In this document: positions 1-7,082 of the stretch, piece after piece
Position numbering within the stretch: position 1 is the stretch's first letter
Layout of the letters: each line of letters begins with the position of its first letter
Origin: Nonomuraea aurantiaca
GTDB taxonomy: Bacteria > Actinomycetota > Actinomycetes > Streptosporangiales > Streptosporangiaceae
NCBI RefSeq assembly: GCF_020215705.1
Contig: NZ_JAIWNB010000029.1
Span: forward strand, 1 to 64,000
DNA: 64,000 nt
Direction: 5' to 3'
Notes under the pieces: generated by a model
Seen by the model: the letters and a program-made list of their open reading frames with translations, nothing else
Databases searched by the model: none
Told to the model about the DNA's origin: nothing
Made by a program: the position numbers and the translations under genes

Positions 1-132
1 CTCAACGCCGACGGCACCGTCACCGCGGTCGGCGCGAACAAGTGCCTGGACGTCGGTGGCACCGCCAACGGCACCAAGGCGCGCATCTGGACCTGCACCG
101 GAGGAACCAACCAGCGCTGGACCCGCGGCTGA
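1..132 (+). CDS. C-terminal end of a secreted protein with a ricin B-type lectin domain (5' end outside the window)
   Basis: The reading frame is open from the first base and stops at 130-132. The 43 residues seen contain the lectin signature ANKCLDV and a C-terminal QRWTRG, typical of a beta-trefoil (ricin B-type) carbohydrate-binding module at the end of secreted actinobacterial enzymes. It closely resembles the last repeat of the large secreted protein encoded at 12937-16413 (ANKCLDV...QKWTRV). The catalytic part lies upstream of the window, so the enzyme class cannot be told. Confidence 0.85.
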   Translation, partial: LNADGTVTAVGANKCLDVGGTANGTKARIWTCTGGTNQRWTRG

Positions 133-162
133 GGCCGATATGGCGGCCCGGGGCGTCCGCGG

Positions 163-1494
163 TCAGCGGCTTCCCCGGGCCAGGCCGGCCAGGAGGTCCT
201 TGACCTCGGTCGCCTCGTAGGAGTCACGGTCGAACGGCCCGATGATCAGCGGGCCGTCGTCGGGGAGGTCGGGCAGCCGGCCGTGACTGCCCCGCACCGG
301 CGCCGGGTCGAGCGGCACCACCCGCATCGTGTACCGGAAGCCCAGTTTCTTCCTGGCCAGCGCCGCCGCCGCGCGGAGCTTGACGAACGGATCACTCGGG
401 TCCATGAACAGCTCGGCGGGGTCGTAACCGGGTTTGCGGTGGATGTCCACGAGCCTGGCGAAATCCGGGGCGCGGTCGTCGGAGAGCCAGTAATAGTAGG
501 TGAACCAGGCGTCGGGTTCCGCCACCGCGACGAGTTCGCCGGCGCGTTCGTGGTCGAGCCCGTATTTCGCCTTCCCCGCCTGGTCGAGCACCTCGTCCAC
601 GCCGGGCAGCTCGGCGATGACGGCGCGGGTGCGGTCGAGGTCGGCGGGGTCGCGCACATAAACGTGGGCCACCTGGTGGTCGGCGACGGCGAAGGCCCGG
701 GACGTCCACGGGTCGAGGTACTCCATCCCGGCCTGGGTGTGGACCTCCAGAAGACCCGCGGTGCGCAGCGCCCGGTTGATGTCCACCGGGCGGGACGCCG
801 GGGTGATGCCGTACTCCGAGAGCACGACCACCTCGGCGTTCTCGGCGAGGAGCGGAGCCAGCGCGGCGTCGACCGCGCGGGCCGCCGCCACCGCCTCGGG
901 GCCGGCGGGGCCGTACCGCTGGAGGTCGTAGTCGAGGTGAGGCACGTAGACCAGCAGCAGATCGGGCCGTTCGCGGGCCAGGATGCGGCGGGCCGCGGCG
1001 ATGATCCATGCGGAGGAGGCGATCCCCGCGTTGGGGCCCCAGTAGGTGAACAGGGGGAACGGCCCCAGCGCGGCCTCGAGGTCGTCGTGGAGCGAGGGCG
1101 GGCGGGTGTAGCAGTCGGGCGACTTGCGGCCGTCGGCGTGGTAGACGGGCCGCGGGGTGACGAGCAGGTCGGCCGGCGCGCCCATCGCATACCACCAGCA
1201 GACGTTGGCGGTGCGCAGGCCGGGCGCGGCGGTCCACAGCTGGTCGCCCTGGATGAGCGCGTTGTGCTGGCGCCACAGCAGCACCTCGCCGAGATCCCGG
1301 AAGTACCACCCGTTGCCGACGATGCCATGGTCGCGGGGCATCGAACCGGTCAGCAGAGTGGCCTGCATCGAGCAGGTGACGGCCGGGAGCACGGGCCGCA
1401 GCGTGGCCGCCGCGCCCGCCTTCGCCACGTTCGGCATGTGCGCGAGCAGGCGCGGGGTCAGCCCGACGACATTGATCACGATCAGCGGTGCCAT
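163..1494 (-). CDS. Alkaline phosphatase / nucleotide pyrophosphatase family protein, last gene of the ebo-like operon
   Basis: A 443-residue cytosolic-looking protein of the type I phosphodiesterase/alkaline-phosphatase superfamily. Visible motifs are the N-terminal strand MAPLIVINVVGLTP, the candidate nucleophile region TCSMQATLLTGSMPRDHGI, the metal-site motif VPHLDYDLQRYG, VVVLSEYGI, and a C-terminal GSHGR. An open frame extends further upstream, but the ATG at 1494 overlaps the stop codon of the preceding gene (ATGA), which fixes the start. It is the last gene of a seven-gene transcription unit. In ebo clusters a phosphatase of this family accompanies EboE, so removal of phosphate or nucleotide from the pathway product is a reasonable inference. 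The substrate is unknown. Confidence 0.85.
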   Translation of the reverse strand: MAPLIVINVVGLTPRLLAHMPNVAKAGAAATLRPVLPAVTCSMQATLLTGSMPRDHGIVGNGWYFRDLGEVLLWRQHNALIQGDQLWTAAPGLRTANVCWWYAMGAPADLLVTPRPVYHADGRKSPDCYTRPPSLHDDLEAALGPFPLFTYWGPNAGIASSAWIIAAARRILARERPDLLLVYVPHLDYDLQRYGPAGPEAVAAARAVDAALAPLLAENAEVVVLSEYGITPASRPVDINRALRTAGLLEVHTQAGMEYLDPWTSRAFAVADHQVAHVYVRDPADLDRTRAVIAELPGVDEVLDQAGKAKYGLDHERAGELVAVAEPDAWFTYYYWLSDDRAPDFARLVDIHRKPGYDPAELFMDPSDPFVKLRAAAALARKKLGFRYTMRVVPLDPAPVRGSHGRLPDLPDDGPLIIGPFDRDSYEATEVKDLLAGLARGSR

Positions 1495-2606
1495 CACGTC
1501 TCCTTCAGCCCGAGGGCGGCGAGCCGTCCCCGCATCCAGTCGAGCTCGGCGGCGATGCCTTCCGCGACGTCGGCCGGCGCGCCGGGAAGCACGTTCCACG
1601 TGTAGGTCTCCACCTCGACGTGCCTGGTCAGCGGCCGTTCTCCGCCGAGGAGCACGTTCAGCAGGTCACGCAAGTAGGGGGCGCTGGTGGCGAGTGGAGG
1701 GGGCGGCGTGTCGTGCAGCGGGACGTGGAAGTGCACGCGCCAGCTCTCGTCCGCGGGCAGACCACCGGCCAGGGCCTCGCCCAGGTCGTCGGCGTATCCG
1801 GTGGCGGAGCGGGTCTGGTGAAGGAAACGGGGCTCGTCGAACGCGGCCAGCGCCGGCTGCGCCCCCGGCGGGGCCACCAAGGCGCACGACGCCTGGAGCT
1901 TCACGATGGGCAGCCCGCTGCGGGCGCCCGCGCCGGGCTCCTCGAAACCCACGGCCATATGACAGGCGTCCAGGCAGAGGCCGAGATGGTCGTGATCCAC
2001 GTCACTCAGCAGGGCGGTCGCCTGGGGCGTCGTCTCGACGATGCAGCCGGGCTCCGGCTCGAAGCCCAGCCGGATCACCTTGCCGGTACGGCCGGCCAGC
2101 GCGCGCAGGCCCTGGGCGACCGCGTCGAGATTGGCCGTGACCGCCGCCGCTTTCTCTCTCGTCCACCCCGTGCGCCAGGCGAGGGGGAGGGTTGAGATCG
2201 TGCCCTCGGTGACGTCGTCCGGCAGCAGCGCGGCGAGGATCTCGGCGAGCCCGAGCGTGTAGCGCAGCCGCTCCGCGTCGGCCCAGTCGGGGGTGTAGAC
2301 ACGGTACTTCACGATCTCGTCGTGGAAGCCGCGGTAGGGGAACCCGTTGAGGGTCACGACCTCCAGCCCGAGCGCGGCCAGCCGCTCGCGCAGCCCGGCG
2401 AGTTCCCCGGGCTGGGCGAGGAGGTCCGCGGCGGCGTGCTGGGACAGCCACAGCCCGAGCCCGAGCCGTTCGACGCCGAGCAGGCGCCTGACCCGCGCGG
2501 CGACGCCGGACAGCTGACCGTGGATGCCGGGGAGATCCTCGGCGGCGTGGACGTTGGTGCAATAGGACAGGTGCACCGTCGAGCCGTCCGGATGGCGCAG
2601 CCGCAT
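1494..2606 (-). CDS. eboE: Metabolite traffic protein EboE (xylose-isomerase-like TIM barrel)
   Basis: A 370-residue protein. Its N-terminus (HLSYCTNVHAAEDLPGIH), LGLGLWLS, the block VTLNGFPYRGFHDEIVK followed by VYTPDW, and EPEPGC are what I recognise as the EboE branch of xylose-isomerase-like TIM barrels. The EPEPGC glutamate, the LDACH aspartate/histidine pair and a later HFHVPLHD are candidate metal ligands. The ATG at 2606 lies 2 bases after the TatD-like stop; a longer frame upstream only overlaps that gene. EboE proteins are tied to export or maturation of secondary metabolites in cyanobacteria and pseudomonads, but their chemistry is not settled. Confidence 0.88.
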   Translation of the reverse strand: MRLRHPDGSTVHLSYCTNVHAAEDLPGIHGQLSGVAARVRRLLGVERLGLGLWLSQHAAADLLAQPGELAGLRERLAALGLEVVTLNGFPYRGFHDEIVKYRVYTPDWADAERLRYTLGLAEILAALLPDDVTEGTISTLPLAWRTGWTREKAAAVTANLDAVAQGLRALAGRTGKVIRLGFEPEPGCIVETTPQATALLSDVDHDHLGLCLDACHMAVGFEEPGAGARSGLPIVKLQASCALVAPPGAQPALAAFDEPRFLHQTRSATGYADDLGEALAGGLPADESWRVHFHVPLHDTPPPPLATSAPYLRDLLNVLLGGERPLTRHVEVETYTWNVLPGAPADVAEGIAAELDWMRGRLAALGLKET

Positions 2607-2608
2607 GG

Positions 2609-3454
2609 TCACCCCCGCTTGATCGTGTTGCCGGCGTGGTCGGGGCCGGCTTCCGAGCCGGTCTCGAGGTCGAGGCGGCCGCTCTGCCCGTAGAAGGCGA
2701 CCGGGTTGCGCCACAGCACCCGATCCACGTCGTCCTCGCCGAAGCCGGCCGCGAGCATGGCGTCGGCCACCTCGCGCGTCTTGAGCGGGTCGCTCCGTCC
2801 CCAGTCGGCGGCCGAGTTCACCAGAATCCTGTCCGTGCCGTACTCCTTGAGCAGGGCCACCATCCGGTCCGGATCCATCTTGGTGTCGGGGTAGATCGAG
2901 AACCCCATCCAGCAGCCCGCGTCCGCGACCATGCCGGCGGTCATCTCGTTGAGGTGGTCGATGAGCACCCGTTCGGGGGGTATCCCGGCGTCCCGTACCA
3001 CGTGGAGGGTCCGGCGGGTGCCCGCGGCCTTGTCCCGATGCGGGGTGTGCACGAGCACCGGAAGGTCATTCTCCTGTGCCAGGGCGAGCTGGGCCTCGAA
3101 GGCCCGTTCCTCCTCTGCCGTCATCGAGTCGTAGCCGATCTCGCCGACCGCGACGACGGAGTCCTTCAGCAGGTATCGCGGCAACTCGGCCAGCACCCCC
3201 GCGCACCGCTGATCGTTCGCCTCCTTCGGGTTGAGCGCGAGCGCGCAGTGGTGGTGGATGCCGTACTGCGCGGCGCGGTACGGCTCCCAGCCGAGCAGCG
3301 TGTCGAAGTAGTCGAGGAAGCTGCCCACGTTGGTACGGGGCTGCCCCAGCCAGAAGGCGGGTTCGACGACGGCCCGGACTCCCGCGGCGCGCATGCGCTG
3401 GTAGTCGTCGGTGGTCCGGGAGGTCATGTGGATGTGGGGGTCGAAGATGCGCAT
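2609..3454 (-). CDS. TatD-family metal-dependent hydrolase (EboB-like)
   Basis: A 281-residue amidohydrolase-superfamily protein. Metal-binding signatures appear in order: DPHIHM (HxH) near the N-terminus, GEIGYD (Glu), LVHTPHRDK, IDHLNE and NSAADWGRSDP (Asp). The gene begins directly after the EboA stop and is followed by eboE two bases on, so translation is probably coupled. TatD-like hydrolases are a standard member of ebo clusters. The reaction in that setting is not known; hydrolysis of a cyclised or acylated intermediate is only a guess. Length is normal for the family. Confidence 0.88.
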   Translation of the reverse strand: MRIFDPHIHMTSRTTDDYQRMRAAGVRAVVEPAFWLGQPRTNVGSFLDYFDTLLGWEPYRAAQYGIHHHCALALNPKEANDQRCAGVLAELPRYLLKDSVVAVGEIGYDSMTAEEERAFEAQLALAQENDLPVLVHTPHRDKAAGTRRTLHVVRDAGIPPERVLIDHLNEMTAGMVADAGCWMGFSIYPDTKMDPDRMVALLKEYGTDRILVNSAADWGRSDPLKTREVADAMLAAGFGEDDVDRVLWRNPVAFYGQSGRLDLETGSEAGPDHAGNTIKRG

Positions 3455-3961
3455 TCAGCTCCTCTCCAGGACGTCGCTCGGGACGGGCCGACCGGCCGCC
3501 CGCAGCTCCGCCGCGTAGTCCGACAGCATCCGGGCCAGTTCGGCGTCGAAGCGGCGGTCCAGCTCGGCCACCGCCGCCAGCGGGATCGACATGAAGACGC
3601 ACTTGAGCACCCCCTGCCGGAAAGAGTGGTCGTCCAGCCACGCCGAGCCGTACGGGCCGAGGGCCGCGGCGACCAGCCGCGCGTCATTGGTGCGCAGCGC
3701 GTCCTCCACCAGCCCGACCGCCGTCCCTCCCAGGTCGAGCTCGTGCAGAGCGGTCAGGATCGCCAGTCGCTCGCCGCTGTCGCCGGCCTCGTACAGGCCG
3801 CGGATCACCGCGTGGTCGCCGTGCAGCGCGCCGAGCAGCGCGCGCCGGGCGCCAGGGCCGCCCCGCCGTTCGGCCTGCGGGAAGAGCCGGTGGATCGCGT
3901 ACGGGTCAGCCTCGACCTGCCGGACGGCCTGTGCCGACCACTCCTGTGCCGGCTCGTTCAT
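3455..3961 (-). CDS. eboA: EboA domain-containing protein
   Basis: A 168-residue soluble protein. The N-terminus AEWSAQAVR-like segment (seen here as QEWSAQAVRQVEADPYAIHRLFPQAERRGG), the alanine/leucine-rich helical middle and TALHELDLG match what I know of EboA, the defining member of ebo clusters. There are no membrane segments or recognisable catalytic motifs; it is probably all-helical (HEAT-like, inferred). Its start overlaps the tail of the upstream TIM-barrel gene by 56 bases, which is longer than other overlaps in this operon. One of the two boundaries may therefore be slightly wrong, but the EboA N-terminus looks complete. Confidence 0.85.
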   Translation of the reverse strand: MNEPAQEWSAQAVRQVEADPYAIHRLFPQAERRGGPGARRALLGALHGDHAVIRGLYEAGDSGERLAILTALHELDLGGTAVGLVEDALRTNDARLVAAALGPYGSAWLDDHSFRQGVLKCVFMSIPLAAVAELDRRFDAELARMLSDYAAELRAAGRPVPSDVLERS

Positions 3962-4772
3962 GTGCCCTCCTCAAGAAGTCGATCGAGCGGCGGGCGACCT
4001 GCGGGGCCGCATGGCTGTGCCGGGCCAGCTCCACCGCCACCAGACCCGGGTAGCCGCGCAGAGCGGCGAGCACCGGCGCGAAGTCGATCTCACCCTCGCC
4101 GAATTCCAGGTGCTCGTGGACTCCCCGGCGCATGTCCTCGATCTGCACGTGCACGGTGTACGGCAGCGCCCGGCGGACACAGGTGTCCAGGTCCTCCAGC
4201 TCCACGCAGTGGCAGTGCCCGATGTCGAGGGTGAGACCGAACCGGGTATGGGCGCCGAGCATCGTACGCAGCCGCTCGAACCCGTCCAGGTCGGCGACGA
4301 GCATCCCGGGTTCGGGTTCGAATCCCAGCGTGACGCCCAACTGGTCGGCCTCGTCGAGCAGTCGTGCGCACTGGCGAACCAGCCGCGTGTACGCCTCCGC
4401 CTCCGGCATGCCGTCGGGCCGGACCCCGCTCCACAGGTGCATAACGGGGGCGCCCAGGTCGGCGGCGACCCGCATCGCCGTGGTCAGGAACTCCACTCTG
4501 CGCTCGGCGTTGTCGCTGATGAGGGTCGGATGGTGTTTGCGCAGGGGATCGAGGGTGTAACGCCCGCCCGTCTCGACGACGGCATCGAGGCCCAGGCGTT
4601 CGAGGAGCCCGGCGATTCGCGACACCTCCGCGGCCAGGCCGGGGGAGTGGGGGTCGAGATGACCATGGTCGAGCGTGATCGCCGCACCGGTGTACCCCAG
4701 ATCGGCCAGGACCGCCAGCGCCTCGGGGAGCCGGTGGCCGGCGAAGCCGTTGGTGCAGTAGGCCCAGTTCAC
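3906..4772 (-). CDS. Sugar phosphate isomerase/epimerase-like TIM barrel of the ebo-like operon
   Basis: A 288-residue protein starting with a GTG at 4772 whose GTGA overlaps the stop of the prenyltransferase gene. After the start it reads NWAYCTNGFAGHRLPEAL, then ITLDHGHLD, LGFEPEPGM, LTLDIGHCHC, HVQIEDM and ELARHSH. These are the barrel-end metal ligands of the AP-endonuclease-2/xylose-isomerase-like family (Glu, Asp/His, Glu, Glu). It is a second, shorter TIM barrel beside EboE. The partner genes suggest it isomerises or epimerises a cyclitol or sugar intermediate; this is inference. The C-terminal 18 residues overlap eboA in another frame. Confidence 0.85.
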   Translation of the reverse strand: MNWAYCTNGFAGHRLPEALAVLADLGYTGAAITLDHGHLDPHSPGLAAEVSRIAGLLERLGLDAVVETGGRYTLDPLRKHHPTLISDNAERRVEFLTTAMRVAADLGAPVMHLWSGVRPDGMPEAEAYTRLVRQCARLLDEADQLGVTLGFEPEPGMLVADLDGFERLRTMLGAHTRFGLTLDIGHCHCVELEDLDTCVRRALPYTVHVQIEDMRRGVHEHLEFGEGEIDFAPVLAALRGYPGLVAVELARHSHAAPQVARRSIDFLRRAHERAGTGVVGTGRPAGRG

Positions 4773-5614
4773 GATGTCGCCAGCCGGGATGAGAGCCACC
4801 TTCCCAAGGGCAGCGAGCACAGCAGCGCGCTTGCCGTCGTGAACCGTCCGCCACCGGCGACCGCCGCCGCCTGGAGCGGGATCAGGCCGAGGATGCTCAG
4901 GCGGACGGCCTGCCGTACGTTCTCGGGGTCGGGATGGGCCCGTAACCCGGCCTGGACCGGAAGGGTGGAGGCGAGATAGCCGGCGATGAGGACGCCGGCT
5001 CCGGCCCGGGCGGCGGCTCCGTTGCGCACACAGGAGGCCGCCGCGAGCCCGGCCGCCACGGTGCTGGCCACGAGCGCGCGCTCGGCCGTCCCGGGTGCCG
5101 CACCCGCCACCTCGGCCCGGCCCAGGACGCTGATCCCGTAGGTGTGCGCGCCTATCGCCAGCGCCGCCGGCACGGCGGCCCCGGCCTGCTCGCCGGCGCC
5201 CAGCAGCACGTCCAGCACACGGCAGGCCGCCATCGACGCCGGTCCCGCCGCCGTCCGTTTGAGGCCGAGGTCGTAGGCCCACACCGCGCCGGCCAGCAGA
5301 CCGGCGACGGTGAGAGCGCGCCGGCCGCCGGCGACGGCGGCGGTGGCCAGGCCCGCGCAGGTCAGGGCGGCCGCGAGCCCGAGCGCGGCGCCCGGGCGGA
5401 CCCGGCCTGACGGGATCGGGCGCTCAGGACGCTCGACGGCGTCCGCTTCACGGTCTGCCCAGTCGTTGAGCGCCATTCCCGACCAGTACATGAGCACCGA
5501 CGCCAGGGCCAGGCCGGGTGCCGGACGCCGTCCAGCAGCGGCGGCCCCCGCCATGGTGTCCCCCGGCACCGACAGTGCGGCCGGTGCGCGGACCAATTCG
5601 AGCAGCGCCCTCAT
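4769..5614 (-). CDS. eboC: UbiA-family prenyltransferase (SCO3242/EboC type)
   Basis: A 281-residue, alanine-rich polytopic membrane protein with about eight hydrophobic stretches. The first aspartate-rich motif of UbiA enzymes is clear: LNDWADREAD followed by ERPERPIPSG. The second region reads AYDLGLKRT...MAACRVLDVLLGA, as in the actinobacterial SCO3242 subfamily, and lacks a plain DxxxD. The ATG at 5614 overlaps the stop of the inositol-phosphate synthase gene (ATGA), which decides the start over longer upstream frames. Family role: transfer of a polyprenyl group from its diphosphate to an acceptor inside the membrane. Here the acceptor is unknown; a cyclitol made by the neighbouring synthase is the interesting candidate. 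Confidence 0.87.
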   Translation of the reverse strand: MRALLELVRAPAALSVPGDTMAGAAAAGRRPAPGLALASVLMYWSGMALNDWADREADAVERPERPIPSGRVRPGAALGLAAALTCAGLATAAVAGGRRALTVAGLLAGAVWAYDLGLKRTAAGPASMAACRVLDVLLGAGEQAGAAVPAALAIGAHTYGISVLGRAEVAGAAPGTAERALVASTVAAGLAAASCVRNGAAARAGAGVLIAGYLASTLPVQAGLRAHPDPENVRQAVRLSILGLIPLQAAAVAGGGRFTTASALLCSLPLGRWLSSRLATS

Positions 5615-6744
5615 GACAGCTCCTCGGCGAAGGCGCGCAGCCGGGCGTACTGGGCGGCCAGGGCGTGCTCGTCCGTCCCCAGCGGGCTCTTGAAGAAGTA
5701 GCCGAGCTCGGGCAGGACGCCGTGCCGCCCTTTCTCGTGCGCACGGGCGACCAGCCGGGCCAGGTCCAGGACGAGCGGAGCGGCCAGCGCCGAATCGCAG
5801 CCCTGCCAGGTGAACTGCAGCGTCATCCGCACGCCCAGAAAGCCGTCGAAGCTCACGTGGTCCCAGGCGGTCTTCCATTCTCCGAGATCCGGGACGTAGT
5901 CGATGTGCGTCTCACCCTCGACGGGTTCCCCCACGACCTTCGCGACAACCTGGTCCTTGGAGAGCTGCTTGCTGGACCTGGCGGCCGGATCGGCGAGTGT
6001 CGCCCCGTCGCCGCCGCCGAGCAGGTTGAGCCCGGACCAGGAGCGGATCCGAAGTGCCCGGTCGGCGAACATGGGTGCCAGGGCGCTCTTGACCAGGGTC
6101 TCGCCGGTCTTGCCGTCGCGTCCCGCGTACGGTACGCCCCGCCGGGCGGCGAGTTCCGCCAGGGCGGGCAGGGTCGGCCCGGTGGAGGGGGTGAACTCCA
6201 CATAGCCGCACCCGGCGTGGAAGGCCGCATAGGCGTACAGCGAACTCGGCGGCAGGACGTCGTCCCCCGCGGCGAGCCGCTCCTCGAGGTCGGCCAGCCT
6301 CTTGAACTCCGGGCGCGAATCCACCGGGGGCTCGGTCGACGACACGTTGACGACGACCACCCGGGCCAGCCCGTGCCGGGCGCGGAAGCCGGCGATGTCG
6401 TCGATCAGCCGGGTCGCGGCCCGGCCGCCGTCGCCGGGGACGTGACCCGGCCGGATCTCGGCGTCGGCGGCGTCCAGATCGGACGCGAGCAGCCCAGGGA
6501 GGTCCGGGGATATGACCCCTGCTCTGCCCAGCTGTTCGGCGCGCTTGCGCAAGGAGATCTCGGTGATGTCATGGCCGCCGAAGGCCAGGCCGGTCAGCGG
6601 AACCAGGTGCCCGGGAAAGCCGGGGGACTCGCTCACGCATCCTTGCGGGGTCGCTGCTCCTGACCTGATGGCCGCAGCGCCCACGATGGCAGTGGTCGCC
6701 ACGGATCCCCGTGCCCCGATAAGCCACACACCGAGCTTGTCCAT
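5611..6744 (-). CDS. Inositol-3-phosphate synthase family protein, first gene of the ebo-like operon
   Basis: A 377-residue member of the myo-inositol-1-phosphate synthase family (NAD-dependent cyclisation of glucose 6-phosphate). Visible: dinucleotide-binding start WLIGARGSVATTAI, VVVNVSSTEPP, the active-site segment AGRDGKTGETLVKSALAP, and SGLNLLGGGDG in place of the classical NNLGNNDG block. Ribosome binding site GGAG lies 8 bases before the ATG. It heads the operon and is coupled by ATGA to the prenyltransferase gene. In the cyanobacterial and pseudomonad ebo clusters the corresponding slot holds a dehydroquinate-synthase-like sugar phosphate cyclase (EboD), so this enzyme may supply a different cyclitol scaffold. 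Confidence 0.87.
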   Translation of the reverse strand: MDKLGVWLIGARGSVATTAIVGAAAIRSGAATPQGCVSESPGFPGHLVPLTGLAFGGHDITEISLRKRAEQLGRAGVISPDLPGLLASDLDAADAEIRPGHVPGDGGRAATRLIDDIAGFRARHGLARVVVVNVSSTEPPVDSRPEFKRLADLEERLAAGDDVLPPSSLYAYAAFHAGCGYVEFTPSTGPTLPALAELAARRGVPYAGRDGKTGETLVKSALAPMFADRALRIRSWSGLNLLGGGDGATLADPAARSSKQLSKDQVVAKVVGEPVEGETHIDYVPDLGEWKTAWDHVSFDGFLGVRMTLQFTWQGCDSALAAPLVLDLARLVARAHEKGRHGVLPELGYFFKSPLGTDEHALAAQYARLRAFAEELS

Positions 6745-6808
6745 GAAAGCTCCATCGTGTCGGGACTAGCCCCGGATGCGGAAGGCATCCGGTATGTAAG
6801 TATCTGCG

Positions 6809-6838
6809 ATGGTATGAGTTAGTTTTGTCAATGGTCAA
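6809..6838 (-). promoter_or_regulatory. Likely promoter of the ebo-like operon
   Basis: On the minus strand TTGACC (6838-6833) is followed after 18 bases by TACCAT (6814-6809), a fair sigma-70-type pair. It lies 65 bases upstream of the inositol-phosphate synthase start, in the AT-richest part of the intergenic region, with a perfect palindrome directly upstream of the -35 box. The match is by eye only. Confidence 0.5.
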
Positions 6839-6840
6839 GC

Positions 6841-6854
6841 ATAAGCAGGCTTAT
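6841..6854. promoter_or_regulatory. Palindromic operator ATAAGC-AG-GCTTAT
   Basis: A perfect 6-2-6 inverted repeat lies directly behind the -35 box of the ebo-like promoter. The same arms recur at 7014-7027 inside the divergent transporter promoter. The size and symmetry fit a helix-turn-helix dimer site. No regulator gene adjoins, so the protein is unknown. Confidence 0.6.
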
Positions 6855-7001
6855 CGCTGTCTTATCCTGCTCCGCTTATGGGCATCGCCGCTTGGTCCGC
6901 CTCGGGCGCCGGTACGTGTTCGAGCACCATCAACGCCGCGCGGGTGATGGGACGCCCGTCGGATCACCGCGCGATTATGTCGTACAGGTGCGAGCTTTTG
7001 C

Positions 7002-7030
7002 TTGACCGTCGATATAAGCCCGCTTAGCAT
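7002..7030 (+). promoter_or_regulatory. Likely promoter of the CUT2 transporter operon with an embedded operator
   Basis: TTGACC at 7002-7007 and TAGCAT at 7025-7030 are 17 bases apart. Between them and overlapping the -10 lies ATAAGC-CC-GCTTAG (7014-7027), nearly the same inverted repeat as at 6841-6854. A further half site, ATAAGC, sits at 7048-7053. A repressor bound here would block the promoter. This also argues that the TTG at 7002 is a -35 box rather than a start codon. Confidence 0.55.
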
Positions 7031-7082
7031 CCCGCAGGATGAGGAATATAAGCCCGAAGCTTGTCGAAAGCCGGTGGGCCGC

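Noticed and set aside
4311..4326. GGTTCGAATCC, identical to a tRNA T-loop consensus
   Set aside because: It lies inside the TIM-barrel gene (coding LGFEPEPG on the minus strand), and no acceptor stem, D-arm or anticodon arm can be drawn around it.
7002..7082. TTG start at 7002 for the CUT2 ATPase
   Set aside because: TTGACC here forms a promoter with TAGCAT at 7025 and contains the operator; the added residues do not resemble the family, and GTG 7083 has a ribosome site.
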